Source: Methylomagnum ishizawai
Lineage (GTDB): Bacteria > Pseudomonadota > Gammaproteobacteria > Methylococcales > Methylococcaceae
Assembly (NCBI RefSeq): GCF_900155475.1
Contig: NZ_FXAM01000001.1
Location: 4,474,881 to 4,538,880 of the forward strand
Direction: 5' to 3'
DNA: 64,000 bases
The position numbers and the translations under genes were made by a program. The notes under the pieces are model-generated. The model made no database searches, had not been told where the DNA came from, and worked only from the letters and a program-made list of their open reading frames with translations. Below are positions 45,101-53,602 of the stretch, one piece after another. How positions within the stretch are numbered: the first letter of the stretch is position 1; each line of letters starts with the position of its first letter.

Positions 45101-45635
45101 GGATGTTTTTATAGACCGCCTTGAGTTCGATGAACACCAGGGGCAGGCCGTTGACGAAGCACACCAAGTCGGCGCGGCGGTTGTAGTGGGGTGCGCGGAG
45201 GCCGGTGATTTTGAGTTCGCGGACGGCGAGGAAGCGGTTGTTGCCGGGGTGGTTGCGGAAGTCGATCACCGCCGCCTGGGCGTTGCGGAGTTGGCCCTTG
45301 GCGTCCCGGTAGGCCACCGGCACGCCGTCGCGGAGGTAAGCATAGAAAGCTTGGTTGTGTTGGAGCAGCGAGCGGGAAAAATCGTGGTGGGTGAGCTTGG
45401 CCAGGGCTTCGTCGATGGCTTTGGGCGGCAAGCCCGGATTGAGCCGTTCCAGCGCGGCGCGAAGATCACGGGTCAGGACTGCCTCGCGTTCATTGCTGCG
45501 CCCCAACAGGCCGGAAGGACCGAAGGTCTCCTGGTTCCAGGCGTAGGCGCTATCCCAGCCCAGTACGTTCTCCAAATGGTCGGCGAAGGTTTGTTGGACC
45601 AGCCGGTCTTCGCTGTTGATGTTGGTGATCGCCAT
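42192..45635 (-). CDS. hsdR: Type I restriction endonuclease subunit R
   Basis: 1147-residue motor and nuclease subunit of a type I R-M enzyme. The N-terminal nuclease domain has the FIELKA catalytic motif near residue 170 with the upstream Asp in RADLVCFVNGLPL. Two RecA-like helicase domains follow: Walker A WHTQGSGKS, motif II SDEAHR, motif III GFTGTPL, motif VI region MQAIARANRCYPGKD. The C-terminal helical region binds the methylase core. It is last in the minus-strand operon hsdM - small gene - hsdS - ATPase - hsdR, with a 165-base gap before it. Confidence 0.95.
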   Translation of the reverse strand: MAITNINSEDRLVQQTFADHLENVLGWDSAYAWNQETFGPSGLLGRSNEREAVLTRDLRAALERLNPGLPPKAIDEALAKLTHHDFSRSLLQHNQAFYAYLRDGVPVAYRDAKGQLRNAQAAVIDFRNHPGNNRFLAVRELKITGLRAPHYNRRADLVCFVNGLPLVFIELKAVYKNIRAGFDGNLRDYLDENVIAHAFHHNAFLIVSNGDNARYGSITSTWEHFYEWKRLDEKDQGSVKAEILLNGMMAKDRLLDLVENFILFDASKPGAVRKIVARNHQVLGVNRAVESVLKQEALKRDFPPGERLTHRAVELPTPQPAEPSNRPVSQEPQTLTVVERAHPDLGRLGVVWHTQGSGKSYSMAFFAEKVRRTVKGNFTFVLMTDRNDLDNQIYKTFVGCGVADDRTPRAGSGQELETLLGQNHRYLFSLIHKFNQDVDPGQAYSGRDDIIVISDEAHRTQAGKLARNMRLALPDAAFIGFTGTPLFKHDQLTKRIFGDYISRYDFKRSEEDGATVKLVYENRGEKLGLARLDLNERIVAAIEEADLDPDQEALLEKLLGQDYEVLTADDRLEKIAQDFVEHCTTRWESGKSMIVCIDKITCARMLMLIEPHWRAKAASIRAEADLMKPTIAAATDPEARQRLHAQRDRLLAKAAWMETTLIEIIISEAQNEVADFKKWGFDIIPHRARMKQGFETPDGKRIDVESAFKNPEHPFRIAIVCAMWLTGFDVECLSSLYLDKPMKAHTLMQAIARANRCYPGKDFGLIVDYNGMLKSLRAALAQYALGDGGDGGDEIVAPLEDRVRALVQAIEATEDHLRGLSFEPARLIGAKGFTRIQGLADAVEAIYSGAATSTPLKPGDATSSGPDESKRRFEILARVVFNRFKALLMEPSTYPYAERHDNLEAIYKKLGERRDTADVSELLKVLHRIVNEAIQTQEGRVEESEARYYDLSQIDLVKLRDEFAKKVKRKSTVIEDIRKIVEKKLAKMLMDNPQRMNYEKAYQAIVADYNSDKDRISIEETFAKLVDLVNSLDAEQRRAVEEGLSEDELALFDLLVKESLTKKERDELKEASKALLAEVERLIAPMEQWTEKEQTQAEVEVFILDNLYEALREPFYTDKNREEIAQQVYQHFWQRSAGGNSRSPLSL

Positions 45636-45800
45636 GCCTGCCCTTAGCTCTTTGGCTTGTTTGTAACGGACATCCTGCCTTTCCCATAAAAGACAGTCGC
45701 TTTAGTGTCCGATAGAAAACCCCTGGAAAATCAGAACGGTAAAGCGTTTATAAAAGACACTCCCGACTCTTGGCCTACGAACTTCCCGCTACCCTGTCTT
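45636..45800. promoter_or_regulatory. Repeat-bearing gap upstream of hsdR
   Basis: TAAAAGACA occurs at 45687 and 45751, and its complement TGTCTTTTA at 45795, overlapping the stop of the upstream gene. The AT-rich, repeated motif in a GC-rich operon suggests operator sites or a separate hsdR promoter. Confidence 0.4.
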
Positions 45801-47447
45801 TTATTTTTCATGGTCTGAAAGTCGGTAGCGCCGCCAACGCACCGCCCCTACAAAGATGATCCTTCCTTCATCGGCCAGTTTGTCGAGTGAGCGCTTGAGC
45901 GTTCTCGCGGCGATTTCGGTACCGATCCGCCGGTTGATATCCGTGCTGGATGAGTCGGGGTAGCGAGCCAAATCTTCCAGGATCAGAGCCCGTAATCGAT
46001 GGGGCGGGATGCGGGTTAGGGTTGTCGTATTGTCGAGCCGGGCACCACGCAGCCATTCGGGTTCCACGAAATAACGCAACGCGCTGGTTTTGCCGTTAGT
46101 GCCGACGACGTTTAGTGTCGTCAGTCGCCCCAGCCATGGCCGCAGGTCTTCCGTGCCGCGCAACTCCAACTGTTGCACTAATTCCCTGGCGGTTAAGCCC
46201 TCGCTCTGCGCCAGCACGCCGAGGGTGATTCGTTCGCGCTGGGATAGTTGGAAGCGTCGGTCGGCTTCTTCCACCAATTTGATGACTTGGGGTCTCAAGA
46301 TGCGGCGCTGAATCGTGACCCGGACCGAGTCCTCGCCTTCCAGCAAGCCCGGCACCGGGCGGCCCGAAGATAGGAGCCGGTCATAGAGCAGGTCGAAACC
46401 GCTGCCTTCCTTTTCCATCAATTGCAGATCGTGGAACACACGGGCCAAGCCGTCGTTACGGCGCTGGCTGGCGTGCAGGATATTCCGTGGCGTCACGCCC
46501 AGCGGCAAGCGCCCCGGATTGATGATTTCCAGCCGATCCGGGTGCAGCAGTAGGAATATGTCGCCGCGCTGCGTGTAGGGGCGGTGGACCAGTGCGTTCA
46601 CCAGCAACTCGCGGATGACCTTTTCATCGAAGGCGGGCACGCTACGCCGGAAAAGCCCTTCGGGGAATTCGTAGCTCTCGCGGAAGTCGGGGACTTCGCG
46701 CCAGATGGCATCGACCAGTTCGGTGGGGGATAGCGCATAATCATCCCAAAGTAGTTTGTGGACCTTTTGCCCCAGTTCGTCGTACTTGATGAACTGCACC
46801 GCTGGCGCGGTTCCCAAGCGGCTTCGGTCGGAAGCGTTGCCGAGCAATAAAACGCCTAGGTGGGTCAATTCCGTTCCTGTCGCCAAGCCGTAGTGGGTGA
46901 GCAGTTCATCCGCCGTCTTTTCCTTGACCGAATCCTTGACCCGGTTCGATGCGCGAATGCCCGCCATGAAAGCCTCGCATTTCGCGGGGTCGATGGCTGA
47001 GCGCGGCAAATTCAGCGAGGTCATGGATTCCCACGGCAACCCAGGCCGTTCGTTGGCGAGTCGTAGAACATCATCGCCAACTACGGGCTTACAGGTATCG
47101 CCAATGCGTAAGAAGTAGCGGCCATCACAGGTTGATGCTACGCCGATGGAGCGGGAAATCGCAAGATCGATATATTGGCCGCCGTTCTCTGCCGTGACGG
47201 TTTGTGGAAGGGCTTGTACGTTTACGGTGAGTTCGGCGATGCGCTTACGCAGGCGGTCAAGCAGTTCTGGCGCGACTTTTTGGTCGGGGGGCGGGTGGAT
47301 TTCGTTGTCCTCGATACCAATCTGTAAGTGTCCTCCTTGGCCGTTGGCGAAGCATACGCAGTCTTTGGCTATTTCATCCCAGCCAGGGTTTTTGCCGGTG
47401 AGGGTGCGCAGCGATTTTCGGTCCAGGTGCTGGTTTTCCAAGCTCAT
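45801..47447 (-). CDS. AlbA_2-domain ATP-binding protein associated with the R-M operon
   Basis: 548-residue protein with an N-terminal AlbA_2 (Schlafen-like, divergent AAA_4) domain: HLDRKSLRTLTGKNPGWDEIAKDCVCFANGQGGHLQIGIED. A central GHKL-type ATP-binding region (VIRELLVNALVHRPYTQRGDIFLLLHPDRLEIINPGRLP) and C-terminal winged helices (LTARELVQQLELRG; STDINRRIGTEIAARTLKRSLDKL) follow. Such proteins recur inside type I R-M loci. A regulatory or accessory defence role is inferred. Its start overlaps the hsdS stop by 4 bases (ATGA), so they are co-translated. Confidence 0.82.
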   Translation of the reverse strand: MSLENQHLDRKSLRTLTGKNPGWDEIAKDCVCFANGQGGHLQIGIEDNEIHPPPDQKVAPELLDRLRKRIAELTVNVQALPQTVTAENGGQYIDLAISRSIGVASTCDGRYFLRIGDTCKPVVGDDVLRLANERPGLPWESMTSLNLPRSAIDPAKCEAFMAGIRASNRVKDSVKEKTADELLTHYGLATGTELTHLGVLLLGNASDRSRLGTAPAVQFIKYDELGQKVHKLLWDDYALSPTELVDAIWREVPDFRESYEFPEGLFRRSVPAFDEKVIRELLVNALVHRPYTQRGDIFLLLHPDRLEIINPGRLPLGVTPRNILHASQRRNDGLARVFHDLQLMEKEGSGFDLLYDRLLSSGRPVPGLLEGEDSVRVTIQRRILRPQVIKLVEEADRRFQLSQRERITLGVLAQSEGLTARELVQQLELRGTEDLRPWLGRLTTLNVVGTNGKTSALRYFVEPEWLRGARLDNTTTLTRIPPHRLRALILEDLARYPDSSSTDINRRIGTEIAARTLKRSLDKLADEGRIIFVGAVRWRRYRLSDHEK

Positions 47448-48670
47448 ACGGCGATTTCGCCGCTCATCAGGCGGGGGAGTAGGAGGTCGCGGGCGGCGCG
47501 GAGTTTTTGGCTTTGGGTGGTCAAATTCTCAACTTGCTCGAAAATTGGACCAACTACATCATCGAAAAAGCGAATTATTGAAGTTGGCGGAATGAGTATA
47601 TGTATTCGTTTGAAAGTATCGACCACGATAGCATCGAAGACCGCGCCTACGGCTTGTTGGCGCAATGATTCAACTGCAGCGTGCAGTGCCATGTAAACAA
47701 AAATCTGGGAAATATGATCTTTGCCAATAAGTGCATAGCAGGATTGGCTCATCGCCATTGGCCGCTGGGCCATATTTAGTTTTCCAACGGTGCCTCTTGC
47801 AGAAATAAATACCGTTTTTTTTGGATAAAGCTTACTGTTGCAGTTTTTTAAGCCTAGTTCAGTAATGCTGCGTTCACAGTGAGCCACCCATATTCCATTG
47901 GCCGCATCCTTTGGCGTGTAGAATGGAATATCTCCATCCCAATAATCAGAAATGGAGGTCTTGGGTGTGCCACCGCTGCAAATCTGAAATGAATCATAAG
48001 CGGTTTTCAATTCCCAGCCTTCCGGCACACCATCAACAACCCGGACATGCTCATAGCCAGGAAACCGCAGGCGGATAAACCATTCTTGGTATAGCAGTCG
48101 CGCCGATTCCTCTAGTAAGGCTATGCGGCGTTGGTTGTTTTCGATTAACTCATCATGGCTTGAAAGGATTGAAGCAATCTCATGCTGAGATTTAATACTG
48201 GGATAACGAATAGGAAGTGCTGACACGATAGATGCGCTGAGATTCAACATCGTGGTTCCAACCGCGTGTTGCTCCAGCCATCGGACTGTTTCCAACTGCT
48301 CCATAAAATAATATAGAAAAGTCGGAAGTAAGATATTTCCATTAAGTTCTATCTTTAAGCATCCGGTTCCGCAAAGCCAACCCTCTTGCTCATTTCTAAT
48401 GAAAGCGCGTTTGGTGATTTCCCCCCTCCTTGGCAAGACTATTGAGCTTGGTTTTAATTTATGGCGATCAAGTCTAGTTGCGGTTTCTTCGGAGACTCGA
48501 GCAATCGTGGTGATTGATATATGACCATCAATTATATCTTTAGGCATAACAACGGGGATACCTTCTGGTTGGTATTCTGCTTGATGAAGTTGTGAGCCAA
48601 ATGGTCCCGTTTGAATAATCCCGCCGTCGCGTTTTGCGATTTCCCCAAGGGTTGAGAAATTCCAGCTCAT
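47444..48670 (-). CDS. hsdS: Type I restriction specificity subunit S
   Basis: 408-residue DNA-recognition subunit with two target-recognition domains separated by conserved helical spacers (SIKSQHEIASILSSHDELIENNQRRIALLEESARLLYQEWF in the centre; a second spacer with FFDDVVGPIFEQVENLTTQSQKLRAARDLLLPRLMSGEI at the end), here cited as landmarks in pieces. It pairs with HsdM to set the methylation site. More AT-rich than hsdM and hsdR, as is common for exchangeable S genes. Confidence 0.93.
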   Translation of the reverse strand: MSWNFSTLGEIAKRDGGIIQTGPFGSQLHQAEYQPEGIPVVMPKDIIDGHISITTIARVSEETATRLDRHKLKPSSIVLPRRGEITKRAFIRNEQEGWLCGTGCLKIELNGNILLPTFLYYFMEQLETVRWLEQHAVGTTMLNLSASIVSALPIRYPSIKSQHEIASILSSHDELIENNQRRIALLEESARLLYQEWFIRLRFPGYEHVRVVDGVPEGWELKTAYDSFQICSGGTPKTSISDYWDGDIPFYTPKDAANGIWVAHCERSITELGLKNCNSKLYPKKTVFISARGTVGKLNMAQRPMAMSQSCYALIGKDHISQIFVYMALHAAVESLRQQAVGAVFDAIVVDTFKRIHILIPPTSIIRFFDDVVGPIFEQVENLTTQSQKLRAARDLLLPRLMSGEIAV

Positions 48671-48710
48671 ATAAGCTCCTCAAAATTCCCCTGAATCCTC
48701 GCCGCCGCCC

Positions 48711-48935
48711 TCATAACAACGGATTCTCCACACGCAAACAGGAATCCCTGTCAGGCATGACTAACTCCTGGACATCCAAGACCTGATAACGCTTGGCCGC
48801 AATGGGTTCGGCTATTTTTTCCTCCTCGGAAAACAACACCACCACCCGCGCTTTGCGCCCGAAACATTGGCGGAACGAATCCGGTAATTTTCCATCACTG
48901 GGAATCACAAATTCCTGTTCTATTACCTGGGTCAT
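48711..48935 (-). CDS. Small antitoxin-like protein within the hsd operon
   Basis: 74 residues from ATG 48935 (MTQVIEQEFVIPSDGKLPDSF), 8 bases after AGGAG. The short beta-rich N-terminus (EQEFVIPSDGKLP..F) and acidic body recall AbrB/prevent-host-death style antitoxins, but no firm family match is made. It lies between hsdM and hsdS, with 10 bases to the hsdM stop and 40 to the hsdS start. No matching toxin is visible. It may regulate the operon. Confidence 0.55.
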   Translation of the reverse strand: MTQVIEQEFVIPSDGKLPDSFRQCFGRKARVVVLFSEEEKIAEPIAAKRYQVLDVQELVMPDRDSCLRVENPLL

Positions 48936-48945
48936 ACTCATGCTC

Positions 48946-51078
48946 CTAAAACATTTCCTCAAAATTCCCCTGAATCCGCGCCGCCAATTCCACCGCCTCC
49001 TGATTCAAGTCGGCCAACTCCACATGAATATCCCGCAACGCCTGCTCGAAATCGAAATCCTCGTCCACTTCGGGTGGGGCCACGCCCACATAGCGGCCTG
49101 GGGTCAGGCTCCAATCGGCGGCTTCGATCTCGGTGCGGTCCACCACCTTGCACAGCCCCGGCACCGCCCGCATTGCCGCCTCGGGGAAACGATCCTGTAG
49201 CCACACCACCTGCCGATGGAAATAAGCGGCGGCTTTGAGCTGTTCGACGGCGGCCTTGCGCTCCTCGTCCAACTGCTTCAGGCGCTTGCTGGCCTGCTTG
49301 CGGTCGTGGAGCTTCGCCACCGCTTCGACAGCCGACAACGCCTGCGCCAACTGCCCGCCCCGCGCCGCCAGTTTGTACAAAAGGTCTACCTGCTTCACCA
49401 AGCCCTTGGTTTTCTCCGCCGAGGGCTCGAATAACTCGCGGGCCGCGTGCTGGTCGAGGTTGATGGTCGGCGGCGTAGCCGCGTAATAAGCGCCGAAGGT
49501 CGCCAAAGCCTTGACCAGCGCTTCCCGGTCGCCCCGGTAGGCGGCGGTGGCCGCGGCCCATTCCGCCAACGCTTCGGTCAGCGGGGCCGTCTGTTCCGGC
49601 TTGGGTTCATCCAAACCCTTGAGGCTGTCGGCCAAGGCCGCAAGCTGCCCGTACAACTCCGCCAGCGTCTTCTCGAATACCTCCAACTCGCCGGGAATCG
49701 CTGCCGCCTCCTCGCAGATGTGGACGAAATAGCTTTTCACCAGCCCCAAGAAACGCGCTTGCTGGCCGCGATAAAGCCAGACGATGGCCGTCAGGTTGGC
49801 GAGCTGCTCCAGGCTGAAGTCGTAAATCTTGCGCGTGACCTTGCGGTAGACATTGCGGGCGTCGAGCATCAAAACCCGGTCGCGGCTTTCCTCGGGCTTG
49901 CCCTTGTCGAAGAACCAAAGCTCGCAGGGCACGGTGCGGGTATAGAAGAAGTTGGAGCGGATGGCGACCATCACATCCACATCGCCGGTTTCCACCAGCT
50001 TGCGGCGCACTTCCGCCTCGCCATGCCCGGCGCTGCTGGCCTGCGAGGACATGACGAAGCCCGCCCGGCCTTTCTCGCCCAGGTAGCTGTGGAAGTAGGA
50101 AATCCATAGGTAATTGCCGTTGCCGACCTTCTTCTGCTTGTTCACGCCCGGCAAACCGAACGGCAGGCGGCGGTCGTCCTTGATGCGCTCGGCGTCCACC
50201 ATGTCCACGTTGAACGGCGGATTGGCCATCACGAAATCGCAATTTCCCCACAACGGGCGACCCTCCGGCAAACGATGCACATCGTCGTAGAAGGAATTGG
50301 CCTCGCGGATATCGCCTTCCAAGCCGTGGACGGCAAGGTTCATTTTCGCCAAGCGGATGGTGGTGGCGGTCTTCTCCTGGCCGTAGAAGGTCACGCGCTT
50401 TGAGGTTTCCTGGCCCTCGTGTTCGATGAAGTGGCTGGACTGCACGAACATCCCGCCGGAACCACAGGCCGGGTCGAACACCACGCCGTGGTCCGGCTCA
50501 ATCACGCCCACAATGGTTTGCACCAGCGAGGGTGGCGTGAAGAACTCGCCGTTGTCCTGGGCACCCTGCATGGCGAACTTCATCAGGAAGTATTCGTAGA
50601 TGCGCCCGAACACATCCCCGCTGGCGGTGCGCAGGGTGGCGTTGTCGAAACAGCGCAGCAGGTCTTCCAACAGGCGGCTCTCGAAGCGGTCGTAGTCCTT
50701 GGGCAACTGACCAGCCAAGGGCGTGAAATCGGCTTCGATGGCGTTCATCGCATCCACCAATGCACCGCCTAGGTTGGTGCCGGTGGGAAGCTTGAGCAAG
50801 GTTTCATAGTGCGCCGACTCCGGCAGCATTAGCGCCCGGCGTTTGATGAAGTCGCTTTTGACCAAGGCGCGCTTGGGCATCTTGCCCGCCGCCTGGTCGG
50901 CCTCAATGGCTTTCAGTGCTGCCTCATAACGATTGCTGGCATGGCGCAGGAAAATCACCCCAAGAACGGGCATGCAATATTCGCTTGAGGTCAGCTTGGA
51001 ATTGGCGCGGAGCTGGTCGGCGGCTTCCCAAAGGCTGGATTCGATCTGGGTGATATTGTGGAGGGGGTCGGCAGTCAT
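48946..51078 (-). CDS. hsdM: Type I DNA methyltransferase subunit M
   Basis: About 710-residue N6-adenine methyltransferase subunit. The N-terminal HsdM domain (SLWEAADQLRANSKLTSSEY) is followed by the catalytic domain with motif I FDPACGSGG and motif IV NPPF in FVMANPPFNVD. The C-terminal extension from about residue 440 is long, helical and coiled-coil-like (KRLKQLDEERKAAVEQLKAA), making it longer than usual HsdM (about 500-550). ATG 51078 is chosen, and an in-frame start at 51123 lacks support. First gene of the operon. Confidence 0.94.
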   Translation of the reverse strand: MTADPLHNITQIESSLWEAADQLRANSKLTSSEYCMPVLGVIFLRHASNRYEAALKAIEADQAAGKMPKRALVKSDFIKRRALMLPESAHYETLLKLPTGTNLGGALVDAMNAIEADFTPLAGQLPKDYDRFESRLLEDLLRCFDNATLRTASGDVFGRIYEYFLMKFAMQGAQDNGEFFTPPSLVQTIVGVIEPDHGVVFDPACGSGGMFVQSSHFIEHEGQETSKRVTFYGQEKTATTIRLAKMNLAVHGLEGDIREANSFYDDVHRLPEGRPLWGNCDFVMANPPFNVDMVDAERIKDDRRLPFGLPGVNKQKKVGNGNYLWISYFHSYLGEKGRAGFVMSSQASSAGHGEAEVRRKLVETGDVDVMVAIRSNFFYTRTVPCELWFFDKGKPEESRDRVLMLDARNVYRKVTRKIYDFSLEQLANLTAIVWLYRGQQARFLGLVKSYFVHICEEAAAIPGELEVFEKTLAELYGQLAALADSLKGLDEPKPEQTAPLTEALAEWAAATAAYRGDREALVKALATFGAYYAATPPTINLDQHAARELFEPSAEKTKGLVKQVDLLYKLAARGGQLAQALSAVEAVAKLHDRKQASKRLKQLDEERKAAVEQLKAAAYFHRQVVWLQDRFPEAAMRAVPGLCKVVDRTEIEAADWSLTPGRYVGVAPPEVDEDFDFEQALRDIHVELADLNQEAVELAARIQGNFEEMF

Positions 51079-51305
51079 GATCTGTTGCTGGGATGCCTTC
51101 GTGAGTGGAGTCGTAGGACACAAAACCCGCTCATTTTATACGAGCGAACGCGGCCCACCCGCAGGTGAAGGCACCCGGAGCTAGATATTCTTTATTTGAA
51201 GTGGACCGAAGCGCCCATGGGCGCGGTCGATAGGCGGGAAGCGGGGCGTGGGACCGGAAGCAACCGGAACAATCGGGACGTACCTCCGCCCAGAATACGC
51301 CCGGA

Positions 51306-51343
51306 AGAAAAAACAAAGGGCTTAGCCTTGCGGCTAAGCCCTT
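51306..51343 (-). terminator. tRNA-type terminator, left copy
   Basis: AAGGGCTTAGCC/GGCTAAGCCCTT stem with a 4-base loop. On the minus strand it is followed by TTTGTTTTTT. The same structure sits beyond the intact tRNA-Gln at about 63854-63891. Confidence 0.8.
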
Positions 51344-51351
51344 GTTTATAT

Positions 51352-51400
51352 TGGCTGGGGGACTAGGATTCGAACCTAGGTTGACGGAGTCAGAGCCCGT
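51352..51400 (-). pseudogene. tRNA-Gln 3' fragment, attL core of the right element
   Basis: Identical to the 3' half of the tRNA-Gln at 63900-63973, from CCA through the T-arm and anticodon loop, for 44 bases, with one difference in the next five. Similarity then stops. This is the duplicated attachment core left by integration into the tRNA gene. Confidence 0.88.
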
Positions 51401-52011
51401 CCCGTCACACTGGCTTTACATGGCTTCAACATTACCAAGCTTGACCTAACTGTCCTGCCCGGTTCCCCACTTCTGCATTAAACCGTACCTATCCTTGCTT
51501 TGTCGAGATGTGGCTCCGCCCAGCCGACGCCCAGCAGCCAGCCGGGCCTACCGGAGGACTTCCGGAAGCTTCCGTTCCGGAAAGGCCACCGCCTTCGCCG
51601 ATCCCGAGAGGGCCTATCCCTTCCTTGTCCAGTTTGTCCACGTTCGCGTGATAGGCGTTCTGTCCACCAAGCCGATGGCTTCGGTGCGCGCCCTATATAT
51701 ATGAGTACGACGCGCGGGGCGCGGGCAGAGTCAACTGCCACGCGGTCTGTCGCATCCGTACCCCCCGCCGAATCTTCCGAAGTCTTCCATTTAATAAAGC
51801 TCCGCCTTCGCCTCTCGGAAGCGACCTGACTTCCCCGGCTTCCTGCCGTGTCCCAACCGAAATAAGTCCCACCTTCTGGCCCTGTCTGGCCCAAGCAGGA
51901 TCGGGCGGGTCTACGCCTTTCAAACATTCTGGAACCATTTCACCGACATCTTACAGCCCTGCAAGACACACATCGTTCGCAACGATTCCTTCATACCAAG
52001 AGGTACACACC
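51401..52011. other. Integrase leader and probable arm-site region
   Basis: About 610 bases between the att core and int. Repeated short motifs built on CTTCCGGAAG/CTTCCGTTCCGG (51556-51583) and CTTCCGAAGTCTTCC (51773-51790) could be integrase arm-binding sites. Minus-strand open frames here look like shadows. Confidence 0.45.
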
Positions 52012-53196
52012 ATGAGCGACGGCTCGAAAAAATTCCGCTTCACCAAGCGCGACCTGGAAAATTTGCCCGCCCACCCCAAGGACTCCCCCTCGCGCGAGAC
52101 CGAATACTCCGACACCGAGTGCGTGGGGCTGAAGATGCTGGTCAACCGCCAGGGCAGGAAATTCTTCTACTATCGCTACAGCCATAAGAAGCGCAGGCAT
52201 GGCATCAAGATCGGCGAGTTCCCGTCCATGTCGTTGGTGGAGGCCCGTCAGCGGGCCAACGAACTCAGGGCCATGGTGGATCGCGGCATCGACCCCCAGG
52301 CCGCGAAGCGGAAGGAGAACTCCGTACCGTTCTTCAAGTCGTTCGCCCTGGACCAGTACATGCCCTACGCCGAGAACACCAAGCGTTCGCACCAGGACGA
52401 CCGCTCGCGCTTGGAGCAGCACTTGATCCCGCAGTTCGGACGGCTGGCCTTAGACGCCATCACCACGCAGATGGTCCAGCACTTCCTGGCCGACGCATTG
52501 AAGAAAGGGCTGGCCCCGGCCACCGTGAACCGCTTGCGCTCGTTGTTGCACCGCCTGTTCGGCCTTGCGGTTCAATGGGAAATCATCGCAAAGAACCCCG
52601 TCCACGGCATCCCAAAGTTCCAAGAAAACAATCAGCGCCAACGGTTCCTGAACGCCGACGAGATCAGGGCGCTATACCGGGCGCTCGATGATGACCCGAA
52701 CCCGCAGGCCGCCGACTTCATCAGATTGCTCCTGTTGACGGGGGCCAGGGTGGGCGAACTGTTGAACGCCGAGCATGCCCACATCGACTTGGAGGCTGGT
52801 ATCTGGCGCATCCCGCGCAGCAAATCCGGGAAGGCGCGGATCGTGCCTCTGAACGATGTGGCCAAGGCATTGCTCGGGCGGCAGGCGAAGCGCGCGGGCA
52901 ACGCCTTCGTGTTCCCCGGTGCCGAGAAGTACGGCAATGCCCGCATGGCCCATCCCCAGCACGCCTTCGACCGCGTGAAGAAGCGCGCGGGGCTGACCGA
53001 TTTTCGCATGCATGATCTGCGCCATACCCACGCTAGCTTGGCGGTAGGCCGCGGCTCAAGTCTTTATGATGTCCAGAAGCTACTTGGCCACAGCAGCCCG
53101 AACATGACACAGCGTTATGCTCACCTCGCCGATGGGCGACTGATGCAAGCGAGCAACGGGGTGGCCGACGCCGTGGAGGAGGCCATTAGGAAGTGA
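52012..53196 (+). CDS. int: Tyrosine-type site-specific integrase
   Basis: 394-residue tyrosine recombinase of the P4/DUF4102 type. It has an N-terminal arm-binding domain about 8-95 (LKMLVNRQGRKFFYYRYSHKKR, GEFPSMSLVEARQRANEL), a core-binding SAM-like domain about 105-200, and a catalytic domain with Arg246 (TGARVGELL), His334-x-x-Arg337 (HDLRHTHAS), His in LLGHSSP and nucleophile Tyr369 (MTQRYAHL). It lies next to the duplicated tRNA-Gln fragment and should catalyse integration and excision there. The active site is complete. Confidence 0.95.
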   Translation: MSDGSKKFRFTKRDLENLPAHPKDSPSRETEYSDTECVGLKMLVNRQGRKFFYYRYSHKKRRHGIKIGEFPSMSLVEARQRANELRAMVDRGIDPQAAKRKENSVPFFKSFALDQYMPYAENTKRSHQDDRSRLEQHLIPQFGRLALDAITTQMVQHFLADALKKGLAPATVNRLRSLLHRLFGLAVQWEIIAKNPVHGIPKFQENNQRQRFLNADEIRALYRALDDDPNPQAADFIRLLLLTGARVGELLNAEHAHIDLEAGIWRIPRSKSGKARIVPLNDVAKALLGRQAKRAGNAFVFPGAEKYGNARMAHPQHAFDRVKKRAGLTDFRMHDLRHTHASLAVGRGSSLYDVQKLLGHSSPNMTQRYAHLADGRLMQASNGVADAVEEAIRK

Positions 53197-53602
53197 ACTC
53201 ATTGTTTACGCATAGATTCAATGAGGGGTAAGGGGGGGGCAAGGATGAGTAACTGGGGGGTGGGTATTGGTATATAGGCGCGGGCATGGCCGGTCTTTCC
53301 TGGGGTTCTACCGCGCACGCGGTGGAGTATATGGAATTACCGGCTATGCCCGCGCCATAGTCATTAGTCATTTAAAATCAAATACTTATAACGTCTAATT
53401 GGAGACTTGATTGATAGCGACCCTGCATTGGACTAATAGTGGTCTTGTATTAGATAGTCGATCACCGACTTTCTATATCTGTTGTGTTCTCATCAAACAA
53501 TGACTACACTTCACTCACCGGTAGCCGCCAATAAAATTAAGTATTATTGGTACCAATCGTGCCGGTATTCAAAGGCACTTAATACCTTTATGGAGAAAGT
53601 AA
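53197..53602. promoter_or_regulatory. Candidate origin or excision control region
   Basis: Contains a G-rich tract with several G-runs (53225-53266), an 18-bp inverted repeat with one mismatch (53277-53294 and 53339-53356, GGCGCGGGCATGGCCGGT type) enclosing a 5-bp hairpin (53310-53323), then about 200 AT-rich bases and a perfect 12-bp palindrome ATTGGTACCAAT (53546-53557) before the excisionase gene. The layout fits an origin plus operator. Function is inferred. Confidence 0.5.

Larger units (their letters stand above)
40075..51400. mobile_element. Left integrative element remnant at tRNA-Gln
   Basis: Shares its right-hand plan with the complete element at 51352-63899: four-gene module, minus-strand cargo (here a type I R-M operon), then a 269-bp conserved end with a tRNA-Gln 3' fragment. 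The integrase, excisionase and polymerase half is absent. The left side is replaced by the IS cluster, so the true left boundary is unknown. Confidence 0.6.
51132..51400. repeat. Conserved element end, left copy (att region, 269 bp)
   Basis: Aligns without gaps to 63680-63948 at about 95% identity (about 14 differences by eye). It contains the leftward tRNA terminator and the 3' half of tRNA-Gln. It is the boundary between the two tandem elements. Confidence 0.9.

Noticed and set aside
51478-51938. Minus-strand open frames upstream of the integrase
   Set aside because: No family resemblance, conflicting overlaps, and the region is better explained as integrase arm-site and promoter DNA.
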